Position numbers and translations under genes: made by a program. A stretch of 5,151 bases of DNA from Gorillibacterium sp. (GTDB lineage Bacteria > Bacillota > Bacilli > Paenibacillales > NBRC-103111). Position 1 is the stretch's first letter; each line of letters starts with the position of its first letter. Shown here piece after piece: positions 1-5,151 of this stretch. Below the pieces are notes generated by a model that made no database searches, was not told where the DNA came from, and worked only from the letters and a program-made list of their open reading frames with translations. The stretch is from positions 1 to 5,151 of the forward strand of contig JAIMBU010000292.1 of NCBI GenBank assembly GCA_023511325.1. Direction: 5' to 3'.

Positions 1-1
1 G

Positions 2-1927
2 TCTGGTGTAGCCGCTACTGCAACAACAGCGGAGCAAAGCACAACCGTTGCTACTGCTGAGCAAGCCAGTATCGACATCGCAAAGTTGCTCACATTTGAT
101 GCAGAAGATAATGTTACGGCTTGGACTACCGAGACTTCAACCGCTATTACGCTGGCTGGAACGAGTGGAACAATCGACGGAGCAGGAGCGGAAGCCAAGG
201 ACGGGTCGGTAACGATCAACGCAGCAGGAACCTATGTCCTCAGCGGAAAGCTGAGTGATGGGCAGATTGTGGTTGATGTTCAGGATGAAGGGACTGTTCG
301 ACTAGTCTTAAACGGAGTGGAGATTCATGACGGCGACAGTGCCCCGATCTACGTCAAGGAAGCAGAGAAGACGATCATCACATTGGCGGAAGGTACGGAG
401 AACGTCGTTGCGGATGGAGCAACCTACGTATTCGCGGATGCTGAAACCGATGAGCCCAGTGCGGCCATCTTCAGTAAATCCGATCTGACGATCAATGGAA
501 CCGGTAAGCTGTCGGTGACGGCAAAATATAAAGATGGAATCACAAGCAAAGATGAGCTGAGAATGATGACAGGAACAATTGCGATTCAGGCCGCGGATGA
601 CGGGATTATTGGTAAAGATATGGTCGCCGTTCAAGAAGGGAAGATAACCATTATTGCCGAAGGAGACGGGATTAAATCAACCAACGACGAAGATGCTGAG
701 AAAGGATTTATTAGCATTGCGGGAGGAACGTTTGATATTAAAGCTGGTAGCGATGGCATCCAAGCCGAAACATCGATGTTGATCGCTGGAGGAACCTACA
801 CCATGGTTACGGGTGGAGGCAATGAGAACGGCGAAGTGAAGACGGGCGATAGGGGACAAGGCCCGATGGGAAATAATCCGAACCAATCCAGCGAGCAAGG
901 GGATGGAAAGGCAACGGCGACGGAAACTGTTCAAACGACAACGGAAACGCCAAGTGCTAAAGGGCTGAAAGCCGGTGGAGACATAACGATTAATGACGGG
1001 AGCTTCACCATCGATTCTGCCGATGATGCTCTACACGGTAACGGTAATGTTGCGGTAACGGGTGGCGATCTCGATATTACTTCTGGTGATGACGGAATTC
1101 ATGCGGATGCCTTGGTGACAATCTCAGGCGGAGTCATCGTGATTACCAAAAGCTATGAAGGGATCGAGGGAGCGAATATCACGATTTCTGGTGGTGAAGC
1201 TCATGTTGTTGCCTCCGATGACGGAGTTAACGTTGCGGGCGGTAATGACGGATCATCAATGGATGGGCGTCAGGGACAGAATGGGTTCAGCGCCGCTGGT
1301 AGTAACCTGCTGATAATCAGTGGCGGCACATTAACCGTTGATGCCGCCGGCGACGGATTGGATTCGAATGGCTCCATGGCGATGAGCGGCGGTACCGTAG
1401 TCGTCAGTGGCCCAACCAATGACGGCAATGGTGCATTGGATTATGACGGAGATTTCACGATGAGCGGTGGATTCCTGGTAGCGGCGGGAAGCTCAGGAAT
1501 GGCTCAAGCGCCATCAGAAGCATCGAGCCAATTCTCTATGCTGATGAATTTTACCGAAGCACAGCAGGCGGGAACCATCGTTCACTTGGAAGACAGCGCA
1601 GGCAATAATATCCTGACCTTTGCACCGACCAAGAATTATTCGGCAGTGGTGATCAGTTCGCCAGATCTGAAAAAAGATGGTTCTTACACACTCTACTCGG
1701 GAGGAACAGCAACCGGTAGCGAAACGAACGGATATTATGCGGACGGTGCATATGAAGGAGGAACAAAGGTCGTTGAATTTAAGATCGTAAGCAGCGTAAC
1801 CTGGTTAAACGAATCGGGAGTAACGACCGCTAACACCAATCAAGGACCAGGAGGCGGCGGGGGAGGAAATAGACCGCAAGGTGGCGGAGGAGGAACGAAA
1901 CCAGAAGGCCAAATTCCAATGAAGTAA
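2..1927 (+). CDS. Cthe_2159-type carbohydrate-binding beta-helix surface protein, 5'-truncated by window edge
   Basis: Probably a secreted or cell-surface protein that binds polysaccharide. The family prototype, Clostridium thermocellum Cthe_2159, is a calcium-dependent right-handed beta-helix that binds cellulose and acidic sugar polymers; no enzyme activity is implied. 641 codons are visible (residue 1 = bases 2-4). The first ~28 residues are rich in Ala, Thr and Gln, like the spacer after a signal peptide or lipobox, which would lie outside the window. Residues ~55-130 carry the entry region, including LSDGQIVVDV and VRLVLNGVEI. Then come beta-helix rungs marked by DG[IVL] turns about every 22 residues (KDGITSKD, DDGIIGKD, GDGIKSTN, SDGIQAET, DDGIHADA and others). 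A hydrophilic linker rich in Gly, Asn, Gln and Thr (about residues 271-321) splits the helix in two. The protein ends in a Gly-rich tail (about 615-641). The TTG at 86 is not the start, since the frame is open to the left edge with matching composition. The gene is monocistronic at its 3' end, with a terminator 4 bases after the stop. Family assignment is fairly sure; the ligand is inferred. Confidence 0.85.
   Translation, partial: SGVAATATTAEQSTTVATAEQASIDIAKLLTFDAEDNVTAWTTETSTAITLAGTSGTIDGAGAEAKDGSVTINAAGTYVLSGKLSDGQIVVDVQDEGTVRLVLNGVEIHDGDSAPIYVKEAEKTIITLAEGTENVVADGATYVFADAETDEPSAAIFSKSDLTINGTGKLSVTAKYKDGITSKDELRMMTGTIAIQAADDGIIGKDMVAVQEGKITIIAEGDGIKSTNDEDAEKGFISIAGGTFDIKAGSDGIQAETSMLIAGGTYTMVTGGGNENGEVKTGDRGQGPMGNNPNQSSEQGDGKATATETVQTTTETPSAKGLKAGGDITINDGSFTIDSADDALHGNGNVAVTGGDLDITSGDDGIHADALVTISGGVIVITKSYEGIEGANITISGGEAHVVASDDGVNVAGGNDGSSMDGRQGQNGFSAAGSNLLIISGGTLTVDAAGDGLDSNGSMAMSGGTVVVSGPTNDGNGALDYDGDFTMSGGFLVAAGSSGMAQAPSEASSQFSMLMNFTEAQQAGTIVHLEDSAGNNILTFAPTKNYSAVVISSPDLKKDGSYTLYSGGTATGSETNGYYADGAYEGGTKVVEFKIVSSVTWLNESGVTTANTNQGPGGGGGGNRPQGGGGGTKPEGQIPMK
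812..964 (+). other. Low-complexity linker coding region inside the beta-helix protein
   Basis: About 51 residues rich in Gly, Asn, Gln, Glu and Thr, including GDRGQGPMGNNPNQSSEQ and a Thr/Glu run, break the 22-residue turn spacing. Before it the turns run at nucleotides 530, 596, 662 and 749; after it they resume at 1022. It is probably a disordered loop leaving the helix between two rungs. A smaller insert of similar composition (GNDGSSMDGRQGQNGFSAAG) lies near 1241-1300. Family members often carry such loops; the role is unknown. Confidence 0.6.
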
Positions 1928-1931
1928 AAGG

Positions 1932-1974
1932 ACATAAAAACAAGCTGGCACATTGTGCCAGCTTGTTTTTATGT
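1932..1974. terminator. Bidirectional rho-independent terminator between convergent genes
   Basis: A perfect inverted repeat: 1932-1951 pairs with 1955-1974 around a 3-base loop (att). The core pair is CAAGCTGGCAC / GTGCCAGCTTG, flanked by AAAAA on the left and TTTTT on the right, so either transcript ends in a GC-containing stem followed by a U run. It begins 4 bases after the stop of the surface-protein gene (1927). It is also the first strong hairpin met by the metI transcript coming from the right, 152 bases after the metI stop. I see no separate terminator for that operon. Confidence 0.93.
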
Positions 1975-2126
1975 TGTCGAGGCGGACCGTCGGCATATCG
2001 TTGTTATCTCAAGAAGACTCTGTCGCGTTTATCCGATTAATTGATTAATATGCTCATTTCTTTTGGACCATAAAATGGGTTGAACTTCATATTCAAGAAA
2101 AGCGTTAACCATAACACCAGTATGAC
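1975..2126. other. Intergenic region, 3' untranslated part of the M20-metN-metI operon
   Basis: About 150 bases between the shared terminator and the metI stop, A/T-rich, with a short direct repeat (GATTAAT twice, around 2035-2042). The only open frame of note is a 27-codon one on the minus strand (start 2112, stop 2029-2031, beginning MVNAFLEYEVQP). It lacks a convincing Shine-Dalgarno sequence. I see no tRNA, riboswitch or promoter that I can support. Confidence 0.5.
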
Positions 2127-2786
2127 CTAATTGCGCCGCACTCGACGAGCCAACCAATTGCCGAGGGATTGAATTCCTTGAACGAAAATAATCAGTACAA
2201 TCATTGTAATCACCATAAGAAAAGTATCAAAACGTTGATAGCCATAGACAATGGCTAAGTCACCGACCCCACCGCCACCAACTGTTCCCGCCATTGCAGT
2301 TGCACCAATTAAGCCGATCGTAGCCGTGGTTAAGGTTAGAATTAAGGACCCGAATGCTTCAGGCAAGAGGAAAAGCCGAATGACTTGGAAGGGGGTCGCG
2401 CCCATCGCCTCTGCTGCCTCAAGAATACCTGGATTAACTTCAAGTAAAGAGTTTTCCACCAGTCGACCGATGTAGGGGGCAATATATAGAATTAAGGGAA
2501 CAATAGCGGCATTCGTTCCGATCGATGTATGGACAATAAACCGTGTTAAGGGAATGATGGCCACTAAGAGAATGATAAAAGGTAGAGAGCGGACGATGTT
2601 GATGATCGGATTAAGAATGGCATACAGCGTTTTATTCTGGAGGACACCGCCGCTCCGAGTCACAACCAGGAGAATGCCGAGCGGAATGCCAATCAAAGAA
2701 CCAATGAGCAGGGAGAAACCTACCATATAAATCGTCTCATAGATGGACTGTAGGAACTGATCCAAAGTGATGGTTGTTGATAACAT
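2127..2786 (-). CDS. metI: Methionine-type ABC transporter permease MetI
   Basis: Membrane subunit of a MetNIQ-type importer for methionine and related compounds. It is 219 residues, against 217 for E. coli MetI, so full length. Five hydrophobic segments can be seen, roughly residues 18-42, 57-85, 93-112, 146-166 and 188-209. The cytoplasmic EAA coupling loop, which docks on the ATPase, is clear at 123-144 (EAAEAMGATPFQVIRLFLLP). The glycine-rich stretch AMAGTVGGGGVGDLA (about 164-178) is typical of MetI permeases. The ATG overlaps the last base of the metN stop codon (TAATG on the minus strand), so translation is probably coupled, and an AAGGAGGTG site sits 11 bases upstream inside metN. The C-terminus is basic (ARRVRRN), as expected for a cytoplasmic tail. 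Substrate is inferred from family and from the NIL domain of the partner ATPase; other amino acids such as cysteine derivatives are possible. Confidence 0.92.
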   Translation of the reverse strand: MLSTTITLDQFLQSIYETIYMVGFSLLIGSLIGIPLGILLVVTRSGGVLQNKTLYAILNPIINIVRSLPFIILLVAIIPLTRFIVHTSIGTNAAIVPLILYIAPYIGRLVENSLLEVNPGILEAAEAMGATPFQVIRLFLLPEAFGSLILTLTTATIGLIGATAMAGTVGGGGVGDLAIVYGYQRFDTFLMVITMIVLIIFVQGIQSLGNWLARRVRRN

Positions 2787-3808
2787 TATCCTGCTAACAC
2801 CTCCTTAACCAAGACACCCTGCTCTTCCATAAAAGCCACCGCTTGCCGGACAATCACAGTCTCACCTTTCAGTTGGATGATCATACTGCCCAAGGCGGTT
2901 GCCTGAATTTCAGTCATCGTGGCAAATAAGATATTAACGCTCAGATCGAACTGGCGGATTAAGCTATTGATAATCGGAACAGAGGCAATCTGACCGATAA
3001 ACTCCAATTTGAAAAGCTGTTGCCCCCCTTCGCCCTCTAGTGTTCTTTGGACACTATCCGGGATACTGTCATGGATAACCGTGCGGACAAAGTTACGTGT
3101 GGTTGGGTGTTGTGGACTTCCAAACACCTCAAGCACAGTTCCCTGCTCAATGATCTCACCATCCTCCATCACCGCGACCCGATTGCAAATCTCTTGAATA
3201 ACCGTCATTTCATGCGTAATGATCATAATGGTTATATTGTACTCCGCATTAATCTTCCGCAGTAATTGCAGAATGGATCGTGTCGTCTGCGGGTCCAGTG
3301 CTGACGTTGCTTCATCACACAGGAGAATGGAAGGATTGGAGGCAAGTGCACGGGCAATGCCGACACGTTGCTTCTGACCACCGGATAACTCGTTGGGGTA
3401 GCTTTTGGTCTTGTCACTTAAGCCGACAAACGCGAGCAATTCGGTTACTCGCTCATGGATCTCCTTTTTGCTTTTTTTCAAGAGGATCAGCGGGAGAGCC
3501 ACGTTATTAAACACGGTTTTTGATTCTAACAAATTGAAATGTTGAAATATCATGCCAATTTGTTTTTTAATTCCGCGCAATTCTTGAGCATTGAACGCTT
3601 CTAAGGCCTGTCCAGCTACAAGCACTTGACCACTCGTTGGGCGCTCTAAGTAATTAACCAGACGAATCAGGGTGCTTTTGCCTGCTCCGCTATAGCCAAT
3701 GACACCAAAGATATCACCCTTCTCCACCTTTAGGCTGATCCCTTTGAGGGCGTGGTTCAGAATTTCCTGACGCTGAAACGTCTTATATACATCTCTCAAC
3801 TCAATCAT
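2786..3808 (-). CDS. metN: Methionine-type ABC transporter ATP-binding protein MetN with NIL domain
   Basis: Cytoplasmic ATPase that powers the MetNIQ importer. It is 340 residues, the usual length (E. coli MetN 343). All nucleotide-binding motifs are intact: Walker A GYSGAGKST (38-46), Q-loop Q89, signature LSGGQ (141-145), Walker B ILLCDE (161-166) with catalytic E166, D-loop SALD (169-172) and H-loop H199. The C-terminal part, about 260-340, matches the NIL domain that in MetN binds methionine and shuts the transporter down when the internal pool is high (trans-inhibition); this is the main reason to call it MetN rather than a generic polar amino-acid ATPase. The ATG at 3808 has GAGGAG 6 bases upstream. 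The gene follows the M20 gene by 39 bases and overlaps metI by one base. Assignment to the MetN family is confident; the exact transported compound is not shown by sequence. Confidence 0.94.
   Translation of the reverse strand: MIELRDVYKTFQRQEILNHALKGISLKVEKGDIFGVIGYSGAGKSTLIRLVNYLERPTSGQVLVAGQALEAFNAQELRGIKKQIGMIFQHFNLLESKTVFNNVALPLILLKKSKKEIHERVTELLAFVGLSDKTKSYPNELSGGQKQRVGIARALASNPSILLCDEATSALDPQTTRSILQLLRKINAEYNITIMIITHEMTVIQEICNRVAVMEDGEIIEQGTVLEVFGSPQHPTTRNFVRTVIHDSIPDSVQRTLEGEGGQQLFKLEFIGQIASVPIINSLIRQFDLSVNILFATMTEIQATALGSMIIQLKGETVIVRQAVAFMEEQGVLVKEVLAG
2798..2806 (-). promoter_or_regulatory. Ribosome binding site of metI, inside the metN 3' end
   Basis: The minus strand reads AAGGAGGTG here, an almost perfect match to the anti-Shine-Dalgarno sequence. 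It lies 11 bases before the metI ATG at 2786-2784 and within the last codons of metN. It supports the ATG that overlaps the metN stop and allows some independent initiation besides coupling. Confidence 0.75.
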
Positions 3809-3814
3809 TAGTGG

Positions 3815-3820
3815 CTCCTC
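3815..3820 (-). promoter_or_regulatory. Ribosome binding site of metN
   Basis: GAGGAG on the minus strand, 6 bases before the ATG at 3808-3806. It lies in the 39-base gap after the M20 gene and confirms the chosen metN start. Confidence 0.75.
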
Positions 3821-3847
3821 ACTTTCTCTCTCATAGGTGATGGTGAT

Positions 3848-5011
3848 CTATGCTTGGTCGAGCTTGTTCAGTGCCGCTTCCGCCAACAGAGCAAAATACC
3901 GTGCAGCCGGCAGCAACGCCGCTTCGTCAATGTCAAAGGACGGATGATGCAGGGAATAAGGGCGGCCTGTGCCAATATTCACGAATGCGCCAGGTATTTG
4001 CTGCAAGTAAAAGGCGAAATCCTCGCCGCCCATCTGTGGGGCTAAGTCGACTACCTGATATCCGGCCTGCGTGGCTATTTCTTTGGAGAAATTAGCCCAG
4101 TGGGCATCGTTGATTGTAGCGGGTGGACCTGGATACCACTGTAGTTCAGCAATCGCTCCTGCTGCGGCAGCAATTCCCTGAATAATCTGGGTGATCTTAT
4201 CGGGGATGAGTTGCCGAACCTCTTCATTGTAGGTGCGGACCGTACCTTCTAATTTCACGAGCTCAGGCAGTACATTCCACGTGTTACCCCCATGAATTTG
4301 AGTGACACTCAGCACAAGTGGTTCGGTTGCCGGCGTTAAACGACTGGCAATCGTCTGTAGTGCTGTGATGATCTGTGCCGTCGTCACAATCGTATCCTCA
4401 CCGCGCTCAGGGGTGGCTGCGTGAGTGCCGGTACCACGAACGGTGATCACAAAGCGATCAACCCCAGCCGTAAATGGGCCGGTTCTTGTGCCGAAGGTTC
4501 CTACCGGCAGGTCGGGATTGTTGTGCAGGCCCAATATGGCTGAGACATCAGCAAGCCCACTTGATGCTAGGATTGCTTTGGCTCCATGCCCCGTCTCCTC
4601 AGCCGCTTGGAAAAGAATCCGTACCTTGCCTGGCAGCTTGGACTCACGGGATTTCAACAGAAAGGCCGCTCCCAGAATGGCTGTGGCATGAAAGTCGTGG
4701 CCGCAGGCGTGCATCACTCCTGGATTTATCGAGGCAAACGGAAGATGGGTCTGCTCCTCAATCGGCAATGCATCAATATCCGAGCGAATCGCGATAATGG
4801 GGCCTGCACCTGAGCCAATCTCTGCAACCAAACCAGTGGCAAGCGGCAAGTCGAGAATACGAATATCATGCGTGTTCAGCCACTCTCGAAGCTTGGCAGT
4901 TGTCTTGAATTCCTCGTTCGATAATTCGGGCTCTCGGTGGAGCTCCCGCCGTATTTCAATTAATTGTTGCTCTAAAGTTGCTTCTGTTTCATTGAGGGAT
5001 ACATCTGCCAT
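3848..5011 (-). CDS. M20D family amidohydrolase (N-acyl amino acid / amino acid conjugate hydrolase)
   Basis: Cytoplasmic metal-dependent hydrolase that cleaves the amide bond of N-acylated or conjugated amino acids; relatives include plant IAA-amino acid hydrolases, Bacillus YxeP and aminoacylases. It has 387 residues from the ATG at 5011, a normal family length. The two-metal site is complete: C103 and H105 in HACGHDFHA, the general base E138 and ligand E139 in AAEETG, H163 in GLHNNP, and H355 in SLHHPSFD. These have the same spacing as in plant ILL2. The lid/dimerisation domain spans about 183-292 and contains GTGTHAATPERGEDT (His197). GGEDFAFY (about 328-335) is also typical. A longer GTG start at 5020 is possible, but that codon overlaps the GAGGAG site, whereas the ATG at 5011 sits 8 bases after it, so ATG is preferred. 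It is the first gene of an operon with metN and metI, suggesting it processes an imported methionine-type derivative. Substrate is inferred only. Confidence 0.9.
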   Translation of the reverse strand: MADVSLNETEATLEQQLIEIRRELHREPELSNEEFKTTAKLREWLNTHDIRILDLPLATGLVAEIGSGAGPIIAIRSDIDALPIEEQTHLPFASINPGVMHACGHDFHATAILGAAFLLKSRESKLPGKVRILFQAAEETGHGAKAILASSGLADVSAILGLHNNPDLPVGTFGTRTGPFTAGVDRFVITVRGTGTHAATPERGEDTIVTTAQIITALQTIASRLTPATEPLVLSVTQIHGGNTWNVLPELVKLEGTVRTYNEEVRQLIPDKITQIIQGIAAAAGAIAELQWYPGPPATINDAHWANFSKEIATQAGYQVVDLAPQMGGEDFAFYLQQIPGAFVNIGTGRPYSLHHPSFDIDEAALLPAARYFALLAEAALNKLDQA

Positions 5012-5019
5012 GCTATTCA

Positions 5020-5025
5020 CTCCTC
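5020..5025 (-). promoter_or_regulatory. Ribosome binding site deciding the M20 amidohydrolase start
   Basis: GAGGAG on the minus strand, followed after 8 bases by ATG (5011-5009). The alternative GTG begins at 5020, on the last G of this site, so it cannot use it. This decides for a 387-residue product over 390. Confidence 0.8.
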
Positions 5026-5031
5026 TATAAT

Positions 5032-5103
5032 CTATCGTAAAAAAAGAATGGGGTTGTTCATTCTAGCGAGAAACTCACTACGCTTAAGGACACCGACTGG
5101 CAT
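5032..5103 (-). other. Short open frame (23 codons) in the operon leader, doubtful
   Basis: Reads MPVGVLKRSEFLA... and ends ...NNPILFLR, stop TAG at 5034-5032, with ATG two codons after an in-frame TAA. There is no good Shine-Dalgarno sequence, only an A-rich stretch before the ATG. The opposite strand of the same segment also holds a short frame (5048-5113, beginning MGLFILARNSLRLRT). It could be a leader peptide, but open frames on both strands fit better with a dispersed intergenic repeat or chance. The segment is bounded by A-rich ends that are loosely inverted copies of one another. I do not recognise a function. Confidence 0.2.
5039..5064 (-). terminator. Weak hairpin with T run ahead of the M20-metN-metI operon (attenuator or upstream-gene terminator)
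   Basis: On the minus strand AGAATG (5064-5059) pairs with CATTCT (5050-5045) across an 8-base loop, followed by a run of T (seven, 5045-5039, the first inside the stem). The stem is only 6 bp with two G-C pairs, so it is a weak terminator if one at all. It ends 13 bases before the M20 Shine-Dalgarno site. It could end a gene lying to the right, or act as a partial terminator in the operon leader. No competing antiterminator, S-box or T-box motif is visible in the 140-base leader. Confidence 0.35.
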
Positions 5104-5151
5104 TTTTTCTTAATTGACGATCCATTTCTAATTATGTTAGCATATAAAACA

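Noticed and set aside
530..1372. Repeated units as a CRISPR array or DNA tandem repeat
   Set aside because: The periodicity is at the protein level (DG turns); the DNA copies diverge and are in frame throughout, so it is a beta-helix repeat.
1805..1996. Minus-strand frame spanning the terminator and the Gly-rich tail
   Set aside because: It is antisense to the real gene and runs through the perfect hairpin; composition comes from the complementary glycine codons.
2029..2112. 27-codon minus-strand frame after metI, beginning MVNAFLEYEVQP
   Set aside because: Codons look plausible, but there is no clear Shine-Dalgarno site, no recognisable family, and the neighbouring frame is also open over much of the stretch. 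Could be a gene remnant; not supported as a gene.
3009..3510. Several plus-strand frames opposite metN
   Set aside because: They overlap a complete MetN with all motifs intact, have no homology I recognise and no ribosome binding sites; antisense shadows.
5018..5020. GTG start giving a 390-residue amidohydrolase
   Set aside because: The codon overlaps the GAGGAG ribosome binding site; the ATG at 5011 has correct spacing.
5131..5144. AT-rich -10-like sequences on the minus strand (TATGCT, CATAAT) as promoter of the operon
   Set aside because: The matching -35 would fall beyond the right edge, and the region is generally AT-rich, so a promoter cannot be supported.
5012..5151. SAM riboswitch or T-box leader ahead of the methionine-type operon
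   Set aside because: Neither the S-box core nor the conserved T-box sequence GGGTGGTACCGCG is present on the minus strand in these 140 bases.

Overview
The window reads as ordinary chromosomal DNA of a low-to-moderate GC, Gram-positive-type bacterium (Bacillota). The reasons are the strong GGAGG/GAGGAG ribosome binding sites, a compact operon, simple rho-independent terminators, a Cthe_2159-type surface carbohydrate-binding protein, and an M20-metN-metI gene order known from Firmicutes. A more exact placement, such as a Desulfitobacterium-like clostridium, would be a guess.

Layout. The left part (2-1927, + strand) is the 3' portion of a large gene for an extracellular right-handed beta-helix protein of the Cthe_2159 carbohydrate-binding family. 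Its N-terminus and signal sequence lie left of the window; the TTG at 86 is not the real start, because the frame stays open to the edge. Just after its stop sits a perfect 20-bp-stem hairpin (1932-1974) with A and T runs on either side. It can terminate this gene and also the converging operon from the right. About 150 bases without a convincing gene follow (1975-2126).

The right part (2127-5011, all - strand) is a three-gene operon, transcribed right to left: an M20D amidohydrolase, a MetN-type ABC ATPase with a C-terminal NIL domain, and a MetI-type permease. MetN and MetI are translationally coupled through a TAATG overlap. The substrate-binding lipoprotein MetQ, needed for a complete importer, is not in the window. 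By analogy with the streptococcal order metQ-M20-metN-metI it may lie just beyond the right edge. Together the genes suggest uptake of methionine or a methionine derivative, with intracellular deacylation of an N-acylated or conjugated amino acid.

The right-hand leader (5012-5151) holds a good Shine-Dalgarno sequence for the amidohydrolase, a weak hairpin followed by a T run, and a curious segment with short open frames on both strands. I see no S-box (SAM) riboswitch, T-box, tRNA, CRISPR array or transposase. I found no clearly new system; the leader segment, the missing MetQ and the regular 22-residue repeat of the surface protein are the points most worth a second look.
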